From contig CAKSQF010000006.1 of NCBI GenBank assembly GCA_934486825.1, positions 1 through 64,000 of the forward strand: 64,000 nt of DNA. The letters are read 5' to 3'. This document shows positions 27,607 to 35,720 of the stretch, one piece after another. The DNA is from an uncultured Eubacteriales bacterium (GTDB taxonomy: Bacteria > Bacillota > Clostridia > Oscillospirales > CAG-272). Under the pieces are notes generated by a model, which ran no database searches, was not told where the DNA came from, and saw nothing but the letters and a program-made list of their open reading frames with translations. The translations under genes were made by a program, and so were the position numbers. Each line of letters opens with the position of its first letter. Position 1 is the first letter of the stretch.

Positions 27607-28037
27607 AACAATTTTTCGTAGGTTTTTTCTTCCGACTTTCTGCGTTTGATGATGTTGTATACAAGCATCGATAACGGAACCACAACAAAATAGACGGCAG
27701 AGAATACAACAACGAGAAGTATCGTTTCTCTTCTGAAGCTGTAATCGGTAAACAGGGAAACGACAAAAACAGAAAGAACCGTAGCGAAATAGTGCAGCAG
27801 AATTTTCGGTATTGCCGACAGTTTCTTTATTCTGAAAATAAGATTGCATGCTGAAAAAAGAGCGGACAGCAACAGAGAAAGGAGTGCGCCTCCCAGAGTA
27901 ATCGCCGGTTTACCGAAGGTCAATACACCGGAAGCATAAAGAAGGTTCATAAAAAGGAGCAGGCAAATTATCAGGACAGATGAGATTGAGAGTGTCGGAA
28001 TCAAAAAATATTTCACTATTTTCTTTGCAATATTCAT
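27603..28037 (-). CDS. Four-helix membrane protein (DUF3021-like)
   Basis: 144 aa with four predicted transmembrane helices (about 10-32, 42-65, 78-98, 105-130) and a basic, charged C-terminal tail. Size and layout resemble DUF3021 proteins, but I can only make that match loosely. SD GGAGCGGGACC upstream of the ATG. Monocistronic and convergent with trmB. No catalytic motif is visible. Confidence 0.6.
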   Translation of the reverse strand: MNIAKKIVKYFLIPTLSISSVLIICLLLFMNLLYASGVLTFGKPAITLGGALLSLLLSALFSACNLIFRIKKLSAIPKILLHYFATVLSVFVVSLFTDYSFRRETILLVVVFSAVYFVVVPLSMLVYNIIKRRKSEEKTYEKLF

Positions 28038-28209
28038 CTCTTGGTCCCGCTCCTTTACCTTCTTACTGAGTAATTATATCATATTCTGTACATTTTTCAA
28101 GAGGATTTTATTAAAATATACATATTGTTAAAACTTTTTGTATAAATCCGCGTTTGGTTTTTACCGTTTAACGTAATTACAAAAAAATTCAATTGATTGG
28201 TTTTATGTA

Positions 28210-28238
28210 TTGACAAACTGTCGAAAATCATATAGAAT
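28210..28238 (+). promoter_or_regulatory. Promoter of DUF1292 gene
   Basis: TTGACA (28210-28215), 17 nt spacer, TAGAAT (28233-28238), about 43 nt before the ATG. Confidence 0.82.
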
Positions 28239-28280
28239 GTATAGGCAGTTGTTAACATCATATATTGGAGGTTTATTCAG

Positions 28281-28592
28281 ATGGCAGAAGAAAAAGACAT
28301 GTCGGCAATAAATGACGACGAAGAAGAGGTTGAAGTATATACACTGGTTGATGATGAATCAGGTGAAGAGAAAGAATTTGAATGTATAGGTAAGGCAGAA
28401 CTTGACGGACAGATGTATTATGCATTGATTCCGTTTGAGGAAGAGAGCGATGAATATATCATTCTTAAGCTTGTAACCGATAAGAACGGCGATGAAATGC
28501 TTGAAACGGTTGATGACGATGACGAGTTCGAAAAGGCGGCATCATATTTTGACAATACCCTTTTTGACGAGGTTGATTACGACGCCGAATAA
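28281..28592 (+). CDS. DUF1292 domain protein
   Basis: 103 aa, very acidic (long Asp/Glu stretches at both ends). The central segment (about 25-75: YTLVDDESGEEKEFECIGKAELDGQMYYALIP) is the DUF1292 (YrzB-like) domain. In many Firmicutes the family sits near the yrrK-yrzL genes and has no known activity. SD TTGGAGG is 10 nt upstream of the ATG. Monocistronic here. The next element downstream is a 6S-like RNA gene. Confidence 0.88.
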   Translation: MAEEKDMSAINDDEEEVEVYTLVDDESGEEKEFECIGKAELDGQMYYALIPFEEESDEYIILKLVTDKNGDEMLETVDDDDEFEKAASYFDNTLFDEVDYDAE

Positions 28593-28655
28593 TTTGCATT
28601 TTACCAAAAAACTCCGGTTCTTTTTTGAGTAAAACTGTATATACTGATCTTGGGA

Positions 28656-28689
28656 GCAATTGATTCCGGACTGCGGAATCGGGAATTGC
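28656..28689 (+). repeat. Inverted repeat upstream of the 6S-like RNA
   Basis: GCAATT-GATTCCG / CGGAATC-GGG-AATTGC forms a strong hairpin that ends 3 nt before the TATAAT of the RNA gene and covers where its -35 box should be. It could be a terminator for the DUF1292 transcript (its U-run is interrupted) or an operator for the RNA promoter. Confidence 0.6.
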
Positions 28690-28692
28690 TTG

Positions 28693-28698
28693 TATAAT
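28693..28698 (+). promoter_or_regulatory. -10 box of the 6S-like RNA
   Basis: TATAAT, 7 nt before the predicted RNA 5' end. No good -35 box is visible at 17 nt; that position lies inside the inverted repeat at 28656-28689. Confidence 0.6.
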
Positions 28699-28704
28699 GA
28701 TTTT

Positions 28705-28917
28705 TCCTGACCTGTTCGTGATGGTTTTTATAAATGGACCTACACATAGATATTGGAGCCCTGACTACTTCCGGTAAGGAGATTGCAGGCCTCCCCGTAT
28801 AATCCCTGCTTTTGTCACGGATATACGGGATGTTGGAAGCACAGATATATCGGAGAGGGCACCGCCTTGCACTTAGCAGGGTCATATTTGAAGATCACAC
28901 GGCAGGTTGGGATTTTT
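28705..28917 (+). ncRNA. ssrS: 6S-like RNA
   Basis: About 213 nt that fold like 6S RNA, the RNA mimic of an open promoter that binds sigma-A RNA polymerase. The 5' end UCCUGACCUG pairs with CAGGUUGGGA at the 3' end (10 bp with G-U pairs). The closing arm continues with GUGAU/AUCAC and AAAUGGACC/GGGUCAUAUUU; then comes an unpaired central region, and an apical arm with CUUCC/GGAAG and CCGUAUA/UAUACGG. The 3' end runs into UUUUU, so the closing helix can act as its own terminator. No ORF with an SD lies here. Assigned from structure and size; a covariance search would settle it. Confidence 0.68.
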
Positions 28918-28932
28918 CTTTTTTGTGCATTT

Positions 28933-28966
28933 AAGCATCGAAATCTTTTTTTCGGTGCTTTTTTCT
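28933..28966 (+). terminator. Terminator upstream of spoIIID
   Basis: AAGCATCGAAA / TTCGGTGCTT hairpin (one G-U) with a T-rich loop and a long T-run behind it. It backs up termination of the 6S-like RNA and isolates spoIIID from readthrough. Confidence 0.75.
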
Positions 28967-29019
28967 TATTTTGTTTGCATATAGTGTAATAAAATATGAA
29001 AACAAAAAGAGGATAACAA

Positions 29020-29295
29020 ATGAAAATGCATATCTGTGATGATGAGCGACCTGTACGGCTTGCGCTGTATATGCTTGAACATAATGCAACCGTAAGATCT
29101 GCCGCGAGACAATTCGGCGTAAGCAAGTCAACAGTACATAAAGATGTAACGACCAATCTGAAAAAAATAAATCCCGGACTTTCTTCCGAGATAACCCATC
29201 TTTTGTTTGTCAATAAATCGGAACGGCATTTCAGAGGAGGGGAAGCAACAAAGCAAAAATACAAACGCCTGAGGGAAGAGCAAAATAGCCGATAG
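29020..29295 (+). CDS. spoIIID: Sporulation transcription factor SpoIIID
   Basis: 91 aa DNA-binding regulator of the mother-cell sporulation programme (sigma-E to sigma-K switch). The helix-turn-helix VRSAARQFGVSKSTVHKDVT and the C-terminal signature SERHFRGGEATKQKYK are nearly diagnostic. It has a slightly longer basic tail than the ~93 aa Bacillus protein's core. SD AGAGGA 7 nt before the ATG. Its stop codon is inside the terminator hairpin that follows. Expected to be transcribed by sigma-E; I did not find a confident sigma-E box. This gene is strong evidence that the organism belongs to a spore-forming lineage. Confidence 0.95.
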   Translation: MKMHICDDERPVRLALYMLEHNATVRSAARQFGVSKSTVHKDVTTNLKKINPGLSSEITHLLFVNKSERHFRGGEATKQKYKRLREEQNSR

Positions 29296-29312
29296 ATTCT
29301 ATCGGCTATTTT
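29282..29312 (+). terminator. Bidirectional terminator (spoIIID / GH43)
   Basis: AAAATAGCCGATAGA / TCTATCGGCTATTTT, a near-perfect palindrome with A/T flanks on both sides. It contains the last codons and stop of spoIIID and also fits the end of the convergent glycosidase gene. Confidence 0.88.
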
Positions 29313-29321
29313 GTATGGTAT

Positions 29322-31304
29322 TTATTTGTCTCTTGCGCCAAGCCCCCATATGAGTTTTCCGTCTCTTTCAATGAGCGGAATATATGTCGGAGCTTCCGGA
29401 ACATAATGATCTTTTTTCTCGCCCGTGTTGTTATTGGGTGTGTGTATAACCATGTAAAGCTGACCGCGCTCGTCAACAACGGTGCTCGGATGTCCTCCGG
29501 GTAATTTCTTGAACATTGCATTGTAATACAGATAACCGGGATCGGTCGTCCACTGACCGTCGATCTTGCCCGACTTGCTTCTTGAAACTCTTACGACATA
29601 TCCGCCGGGACCGAAGGTTGACCAGAGGCAGAGAAGCTGTCCGTCTTTTGTTTTGTACATCCAGCAGCCGTCGGTTACGCAGCTTTCCGATCCCGCTTTG
29701 AATATTTCGATCGGTTCGCTGATGAATGTTGACAGATCCTCCGAAAGCTTTGCGGCGCAGAAACTTCCGACTCCGTCGGGCATTGACGTCCATTCGTGCG
29801 AGAATATCATCCAGGGCTGACCGTCATCGTCAACATAGAAGGTGGCGTCTATCGTGTCCCAGTTTGCGGGAGTGGGATGCGCGAGTTTTCCGCTGCTGTC
29901 CTTCGATATCGGAACAAACGGTCCTGTGGGACTGTCTGATTTAAGCACAACAGACGCTCTGTGTCCAACCATGTTTATGTTGTTCCAAACTTCGTTGTTA
30001 ATGGAATCGTGATCCTCTTCGGTGCACCAGTAAGTTGTGAATATGTAATATGCCCCGTTGTATTTGTGAAGCTCGGGTGCCCAGTTGAACTGATCTCTGA
30101 ATGCGTTCATGCCGTATTTGTCGGCAAGATCGGAAAGCTTCAGTACATTGTGCATCTTTCCCCACGGACCTGCAAGACTGTCCGATTCGGATATTCTCCA
30201 GTACGGACCGTCGCCTCCGAGATAGCTTGAGCAAAGATAAAATTTGCCGTTGTCGTCGTGCAGAACCGTCGCATCGCGTACGGGGTAGTTTCCGACGGTT
30301 CTCCTGATAACAAGTTCTCTGACGATTGACTGGTCGGTTATTTCACCGTTGTCGCCGTTTCTGAGATAGTCCTCGTACATCTGAAAGTCTTCCGAATCGG
30401 CTGCCTTATTGTATCTTACCGAACGATCGAGAACTACGCTGTCGGTTCCGTCCTTCATGTATTCGGCGGCAAAACGCAAAACAGCCATATATCCGGAGGC
30501 ATTATCCGTAAAGTAAATAAGAAGCCTCGTTCCGTCAACCGCGGTTTTCGCGGTTATTATGTATTTGTTGTCACCCGCGTTGTAGTATTTGAAAATGGCC
30601 TTGTAATTTATATCCGAATTAAGGAGAATTTCGTATGGGTATTTTTCGGTATTTGTACCTTCTTCGATGGTTTCGATTTCGACTCCCATTTTTTCGGAGA
30701 ATTGCTTCTTCAGAAAATTGGCGATCCTCTGTTGACCTTTTTCGTATTTTATGACGTAATCGGTTTTTTTGCCTTTTTCGGCTATAACGATTTTGTTTGT
30801 GTTTTCTGTCATATCCGCATTTCCTTTCACGGTCGGTTTTCCGTCGGCTTCCTCAATGATTTTGTTGACAAAATCGGTTGCCACGCAGCTTATGGCGTCC
30901 GCGCCCTTTGCGGCAATGATTATCGATTTTTTGCCGTCGGTTTGCAGGACTCTGACGACATATTCTCCGTCGCCGAGTGTGTCCATTATGCTTTTGCAGT
31001 CACTTCTGTTTTCTGCGTTGAAGACGATTTCCTTGTCGGATTGCGAACTGCTGTCATTTGTCATACGGAGTTCGACATTATATTTGCTTTTAATAGTGTC
31101 GCGCACGTATTCAGCCGATTTGACCGCAGCGGACGACATGCCTTGTCCGTATACTAACGTATATTCCGAAGAAATGTTGAGACTGTTGACCGCATCTGTA
31201 TTGCCCCCTGCTGCCGTGGTTGTGACAGCGGTATTGCCGCCGTTGCATCCGCAGGTAATCAGAAGGGTAAGTGTAAGTATAAATGCAAAAAAAGATTTTT
31301 TCAT
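29322..31304 (-). CDS. GH43-type glycoside hydrolase lipoprotein
   Basis: 660 aa secreted lipoprotein. The signal peptide ends at LITCGC (Cys18 or Cys20), then comes a Thr/Ala/Gly linker. Residues ~45-155 and ~165-290 look like two related alpha/beta domains of the kind found at the N-terminus of GH67/GH84-like enzymes (e.g. SAEYVRDTIKSKYNVEL; QRIANFLKKQFSEKMGVEIE). The C-terminal ~320 residues are a five-bladed GH43-like propeller: RDATVLHDDNGKFYL (general base Asp), WAPELHKYNGAYYIFTTYW, DATFYVDDDGQPWMIFSHEW and CVTDGCWMYKTKDGQLLCLWS. Likely acts on arabinose/xylose-containing side chains at the cell surface. Downstream of the acetylesterase gene, 21 nt apart, in one operon. Confidence 0.82.
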   Translation of the reverse strand: MKKSFFAFILTLTLLITCGCNGGNTAVTTTAAGGNTDAVNSLNISSEYTLVYGQGMSSAAVKSAEYVRDTIKSKYNVELRMTNDSSSQSDKEIVFNAENRSDCKSIMDTLGDGEYVVRVLQTDGKKSIIIAAKGADAISCVATDFVNKIIEEADGKPTVKGNADMTENTNKIVIAEKGKKTDYVIKYEKGQQRIANFLKKQFSEKMGVEIETIEEGTNTEKYPYEILLNSDINYKAIFKYYNAGDNKYIITAKTAVDGTRLLIYFTDNASGYMAVLRFAAEYMKDGTDSVVLDRSVRYNKAADSEDFQMYEDYLRNGDNGEITDQSIVRELVIRRTVGNYPVRDATVLHDDNGKFYLCSSYLGGDGPYWRISESDSLAGPWGKMHNVLKLSDLADKYGMNAFRDQFNWAPELHKYNGAYYIFTTYWCTEEDHDSINNEVWNNINMVGHRASVVLKSDSPTGPFVPISKDSSGKLAHPTPANWDTIDATFYVDDDGQPWMIFSHEWTSMPDGVGSFCAAKLSEDLSTFISEPIEIFKAGSESCVTDGCWMYKTKDGQLLCLWSTFGPGGYVVRVSRSKSGKIDGQWTTDPGYLYYNAMFKKLPGGHPSTVVDERGQLYMVIHTPNNNTGEKKDHYVPEAPTYIPLIERDGKLIWGLGARDK

Positions 31305-31325
31305 GTTAATTCCTTTCGGTTGATT

Positions 31326-32684
31326 TTATTTCAGATCGGTTTGGGTTTCCGATTCGTTGTTTTCGCTTATTTCAACATTATAACAACTGAGAACGGGCAA
31401 ACCGTTCATGCTTCGCGGAATAAACGACGGGAGAATACACCTCCACATTGAGTGAAAGTTTGCCGGGAGGACAAACGGTCTTGCCGTTGTTATCAACAGA
31501 CCGTCCCCCTTACATACCGTTTGGGTACATTCGATAAGCCCGTGCTCGTCCTCAACATTAACACCGAGAGCAAGACCGTCCATCGGAAAAATAAATGTAT
31601 CGGTTGTGTATTTTACAAAAATGTGTGAACAGTCAATCCGTGTTACCGATACAACATCCGGTGCGTCCTGTCCGTTTTTCCCGTATATATTCTTCAGTGC
31701 CGTATTTGCCATCCGTTCACCTATCATGACATTTGAACCGGACGAATTATGAATTCCGTCATTCAATGCCATATCCGATGAAGGAACGACATAAACACCC
31801 GGAATCTCCTTTGCGGCACGTCTTTGTGCCTCTCTGACAAGACCCCAGCATCTGTCGGTTGCGAGATCCCTCGGACCGCCCGCCCACTGGTTCAGCTGAA
31901 CGGTAATGAAGCAGTGGTTCTGACCGAGATCATCGCGCCATAATCGGACCATCCTCTTAAAGCGATCAAGATACCTGTCGGCATATCTGGGTGCACAGTC
32001 CGCACAGCCCTGGTACCATATGAAACCCTTGAAATCGCCGATGTCGTCGATGCGTCTCTTCATTGATCTGTACAGATATCCGTTTTCCTCAGGATGCCAT
32101 GCCGAGAGCGGAGAACCGCCGAGTGCGGCAGGAACCAGACCGATCGGGATGCCGAGATGTCTTTTGAGGCTCCTTGCAAAAGAAAGGGCAGGGGATGTCT
32201 GAGAATGATCTTCGGCATTTTCCGGGTATATAGTGTCGGTCGGATCGCTGAGCGGGTGCGCGGCAACGGTCCAACTGCCGTTGTTCGCAAAGAGATGAAC
32301 GCCGAGTTCCGGGGGATCATATGCGCTGTCTCGTCCGTAGCCCGACATGTTGCTTTGCCCTGCCATGATATATATGTCGCCGACCCCGATGTGTGAAATG
32401 ATTTTGATTCTTCTGCAAAACTGCGGCTGTGTTTTCGAATCGCCCGCAACAATCTCTATGCGGTAAAGTCCGCCCTCCGGCAGATCGAATCCGATAGACC
32501 ATATCTTGTTTTCAAAACGGCATTTTGCCCAGTTGAATATAATAAGATTATCATCTTCCCGGCATGCCATGCAAAAAACGCGCTCACAATCTGATATTTT
32601 ATCCGGTATTTGCCCTTCAAGCTCAACGTGGGCATACCCGTCCGCGTTCCGCTGAAGAATCCGGTAATTGCTCAACTGTCTCAT
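31326..32684 (-). CDS. Sialate O-acetylesterase-like SGNH hydrolase
   Basis: 452 aa cytoplasmic (no signal peptide) esterase. IYIMAGQSNMSGYGR holds the nucleophile Ser of the sialate O-acetylesterase/SASA family; VPAALGGSPLSAWHP, FIWYQGCADC (normally WYQGEAN) and DGIHNSSGSN (Asp-x-x-His) complete the SGNH blocks. It removes acetyl groups from sialic acid or plant polysaccharides. An ATG five codons upstream (32699) is in frame; I prefer 32684 because AAAGG lies 7 nt before it. The Cys in QGCADC at the usual Glu position is a deviation from the family. Transcribed with the GH43 lipoprotein gene. Confidence 0.8.
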   Translation of the reverse strand: MRQLSNYRILQRNADGYAHVELEGQIPDKISDCERVFCMACREDDNLIIFNWAKCRFENKIWSIGFDLPEGGLYRIEIVAGDSKTQPQFCRRIKIISHIGVGDIYIMAGQSNMSGYGRDSAYDPPELGVHLFANNGSWTVAAHPLSDPTDTIYPENAEDHSQTSPALSFARSLKRHLGIPIGLVPAALGGSPLSAWHPEENGYLYRSMKRRIDDIGDFKGFIWYQGCADCAPRYADRYLDRFKRMVRLWRDDLGQNHCFITVQLNQWAGGPRDLATDRCWGLVREAQRRAAKEIPGVYVVPSSDMALNDGIHNSSGSNVMIGERMANTALKNIYGKNGQDAPDVVSVTRIDCSHIFVKYTTDTFIFPMDGLALGVNVEDEHGLIECTQTVCKGDGLLITTARPFVLPANFHSMWRCILPSFIPRSMNGLPVLSCYNVEISENNESETQTDLK

Positions 32685-32725
32685 TTTAAAACCTTTCATA
32701 ACCTTTTATTCTGACTGTCTGAAAC

Positions 32726-32755
32726 ATTCTATCATCAATTTGACTATTTTGTCAA
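32726..32755 (-). promoter_or_regulatory. Promoter of acetylesterase-GH43 operon
   Basis: Minus-strand TTGACA (32750-32755), 18 nt spacer, TAGAAT (32726-32731). The -35 box overlaps the stop codon of the upstream clp-like gene. Confidence 0.78.
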
Positions 32756-35097
32756 TAGGTTTTCAGGTCAACTTTTGCTATTTTTTTGCACATTACCGCA
32801 ATATTCTTTTCATTTTGCTCAAGAACAAGACCGAAACGGTCGCCTTGCTTTATTTCACCGGATAAAATAAGTTCGGCGATCGGGTTTTCTATCATCTTTT
32901 TGACATTCTTTTGTATCATTCTTGCGCCGTACCCTTCTTTTTTACTTTCAAAAGCTACGTGATCGATCACGTTTTCGTCAACAATGAAGCAGTACCCCGA
33001 TTTCGAGAGACTTGATATACATTTGTTGACCGTGGCAGCGGCAATTTTCCTCAGATCACCATCGGACAGCGGATGAAATATTACCGTTTCGTCAATTCGC
33101 GCCAGAAACTCGGGGCTGAAATGTTTTTTCAGCCTATCTCTTGCGGCGTTTTCCGAGACATCGGTGTCGATCGGCAGCGGGCAGAAACCCGGCGACGGGA
33201 TTTTTGCCGAAAGCTCGTCCGCACCGCAATTTGAAGTCATAATAATTATCGTATTTCTGAAATCGATATTTCTGCCGGATGAGTCGTGCAGACTGCCGTC
33301 GTCGAATATCTGCAGAAGCATGTTATATATGCAGGAATCGGCTTTTTCTATTTCATCGAAGAGAACGACACAGTAGGGATGCCGCCGAACCCTTTCGGTA
33401 AGCTGACCGCCGTCATCGTAGCCGACGTATCCCGGGGGCGATCCGATCAGTTTTGATACGCTGTGTTTTTCCGAGTATTCCGACATGTCAAGGCGTATGA
33501 AAGCTTCTTTGTCATTGTACAAGGTTTTTGCAATAATTTTTGCGAGCGCTGTTTTGCCGACTCCGGTCGGTCCGGTAAATAAGAAAACCGCAAGTGGTCT
33601 GTCGGGATTTTCAAGCCTTAACCTTGCACGGCACAACGCAAGCGATACTGCTTTCACAGCACGGTCCTGTCCCGTTATTTCAGAGGACAGGGTTTCCGAC
33701 AGTGACCGCAGAAGGATGATTTCATTATCTTTGGGTTTGTTGACCGGTACCGATTTTCTCAGTGAGACCACTTTTTCTATATTTGTTCTCTTCAGAAAAA
33801 TCGGTTTATCGGACCGAGTGTGTGAATTTTCGTCGGCAGTATCGATTTTGCAGGTAACAGCTTGTTTTTCTATGTCAAGCGCCAGCCATGAGGCTGCTTC
33901 ATCAAGCAGGTCAATGGCTTTGTCCGGCAAATGCTTCTCCGGAATATATCTTTCGGACAGCTCTACGGCGGCTTTGATTGCGCTGTCGGATATCAAAATT
34001 CCATGATGCTTTTCGAACTTTTCACGCAGACCTCTCAGGATGGCGATTGACTCATCGGTTGTCGGCTCATTTATTTTTACTGCGGTAAACCGCCTTTCAA
34101 GCGCGCTGTCTTTTTCAATTTTTTTGTATTCGGCATATGTGGTGGCACCGATTATCCTTAACTCCCCTCTCCCGAGAGCGGGCTTCAGCATATCGGCCGC
34201 GTCAATTGCGCCCTCTGCCGCTCCCGCTCCTATAACTGTGTGTATTTCGTCAATGAACAGTATTATTTCAGGATGGGATATCGCTTCGGATATAACACCC
34301 TTCATTCTTTCTTCGAATTCACCGCGGTACTTGGCTCCCGATATCATTGAGGAAAGATCGAGTGAATAAATCAGTTTGCCCGACAGCGCCGGGGGTAGGA
34401 CACCGGAGGAAATCTTCTGCGCAATTCCTTCGACAACAGCCGTTTTTCCGACCCCCGGATCGCCGACAAGACATGGATTGTTTTTTGAACATCTGCACAA
34501 AACGCGTATTATTTCATCACATTTGTCTTTCCGACCGATAAGCGGAGTGTAACATCCGCGCTTTGCTTTGTTTACCATGTTTACGCCGTATTTTTCAAGG
34601 TATGACACCTGAATCTTTGCCTGATTCGGAACGATTCGTTCGATCGGTTTTAATTCGTGCTCGGATGAAAAAAGCAACTCTTTTTTCATCTCCGATAGAA
34701 CCACTCCTCTGCAAATTATTATTTTGGCGGCTGCACATTCGGGAAAGCAGAGAATCGAATAGAGCAGATGCTCGTTTGTGATGCGGTCGGAAACACATTT
34801 TACCGCTTCGGTATATGCCCCCTCAATTATTTTCTTTGAATCATCGGTAAGAAATGAGGCTTTTTTTCCGCACGGATTTGCTGTCCGTTGTCTTCTTCCG
34901 GATTTGACCGGCTGAGATTTGCCGATATATGAGTCTATACCGTATTTGTACAGTATCCTGGCTGCATAGCAATTGCTTTCGGACAGAATACCAAGCAGAA
35001 TATGTTCGCTTGTTACATATGGCGTGCCTGCTGTTTCGGCAAGTATTTGCGCTTTTTTCAGCGATTTGCATGCGGTCGGCGAAAATCTGTTTACCAT
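32752..35097 (-). CDS. ClpC-like AAA+ unfoldase lacking most of the M-domain
   Basis: 781 aa HSP100 ATPase. Clp N-domain repeats (about 1-145), AAA1 (Walker A GDPGVGKT ~212-219, Walker B ILFIDEIHTVIGAG), AAA2 (Walker A GPTGVGKT, Walker B VVLFDEIEKAD) and the C-terminal D2-small domain. The coiled-coil/UVR middle domain of ClpC (~65 aa) is reduced to ~25 residues, and WTGVPV is changed to LRKSVPV. The ClpP-docking loop (usually V/I/L-G-F) reads PGF. I chose ATG 35097, preceded by GGAGGAT, over the in-frame ATG 22 codons upstream. It ends an operon with peptidoglycan-binding genes, 77 nt after them, suggesting a specialised, possibly spore-related role rather than the housekeeping ClpC. Confidence 0.88.
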   Translation of the reverse strand: MVNRFSPTACKSLKKAQILAETAGTPYVTSEHILLGILSESNCYAARILYKYGIDSYIGKSQPVKSGRRQRTANPCGKKASFLTDDSKKIIEGAYTEAVKCVSDRITNEHLLYSILCFPECAAAKIIICRGVVLSEMKKELLFSSEHELKPIERIVPNQAKIQVSYLEKYGVNMVNKAKRGCYTPLIGRKDKCDEIIRVLCRCSKNNPCLVGDPGVGKTAVVEGIAQKISSGVLPPALSGKLIYSLDLSSMISGAKYRGEFEERMKGVISEAISHPEIILFIDEIHTVIGAGAAEGAIDAADMLKPALGRGELRIIGATTYAEYKKIEKDSALERRFTAVKINEPTTDESIAILRGLREKFEKHHGILISDSAIKAAVELSERYIPEKHLPDKAIDLLDEAASWLALDIEKQAVTCKIDTADENSHTRSDKPIFLKRTNIEKVVSLRKSVPVNKPKDNEIILLRSLSETLSSEITGQDRAVKAVSLALCRARLRLENPDRPLAVFLFTGPTGVGKTALAKIIAKTLYNDKEAFIRLDMSEYSEKHSVSKLIGSPPGYVGYDDGGQLTERVRRHPYCVVLFDEIEKADSCIYNMLLQIFDDGSLHDSSGRNIDFRNTIIIMTSNCGADELSAKIPSPGFCPLPIDTDVSENAARDRLKKHFSPEFLARIDETVIFHPLSDGDLRKIAAATVNKCISSLSKSGYCFIVDENVIDHVAFESKKEGYGARMIQKNVKKMIENPIAELILSGEIKQGDRFGLVLEQNEKNIAVMCKKIAKVDLKTY

Positions 35098-35174
35098 TGT
35101 ACGGATCCTCCGATAAAATGATTGTTGTGTCAGTATATTTTCGCCGTACTTGCATTTTGTCATTCAGATGTTCT

Positions 35175-35699
35175 TTATTTGTCGGGACTTCCCGCTATAC
35201 TGTTGTTGTATGAGGCGGCAAGCTTGTTCCATGTTTCTTTGTTGATTTCTCCCGTCGGTTCGATCAGATTCAGCTTTTGAAAATCAATTATGCGTTTTTC
35301 AAGATCATCATCAAATATACAGCTTATCACGGTATCCTCATAGTCAAAGCCGGAAAGTTTGCCGAGCATTATACGGACTATTGCAACGAGGTCGAATTTC
35401 TCACCTTTTTTTATTTTACCGGATGACAGGGAAACGCTGAACGGAAATATGCCGGAGGCGTCCCTTCTGTCTGCTACGGCGGCGAGCGCGGCGTTGGTAA
35501 GTAACGTCCATGTTTCAAAGTCAACTATGCCGGTTGATGGAATTTTGTTTGTCCGTTGAAATTCACTTACGGCTTTTCGTGTCACGTTGCCGTAAATACC
35601 GTCGGGGATTACATACGGCAGATCGTATCCCGCTTCAAACAGTTCAAGCAGATTCTGCTGAATTTCGATTATTGCAAGTTGTTCGTTACGAAGATTCAA
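35175..35699 (-). CDS. Peptidoglycan-binding domain protein
   Basis: 174 aa with two PG_binding_1-like repeats. The first (about 8-70) has DGIYGNVTRKAVSEFQRTNKIPSTGIVDFETWTLL; the second (about 95-165) is more diverged, with IIDFQKLNLIEPTGEINKETWNKLA. No signal peptide or transmembrane helix, so it would act in the cytoplasm, or in the mother cell or forespore. It follows the larger PG-binding protein by 21 nt; SD GGAGGTATC. No catalytic domain is present. Confidence 0.85.
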   Translation of the reverse strand: MNLRNEQLAIIEIQQNLLELFEAGYDLPYVIPDGIYGNVTRKAVSEFQRTNKIPSTGIVDFETWTLLTNAALAAVADRRDASGIFPFSVSLSSGKIKKGEKFDLVAIVRIMLGKLSGFDYEDTVISCIFDDDLEKRIIDFQKLNLIEPTGEINKETWNKLAASYNNSIAGSPDK

Positions 35700-35720
35700 A
35701 ATGATACCTCCTTCGCTGTT

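Noticed and set aside
28593..29019. Protein-coding genes between the DUF1292 gene and spoIIID
   Set aside because: No frame with an SD; structure and a promoter box point to a non-coding RNA and two hairpins.
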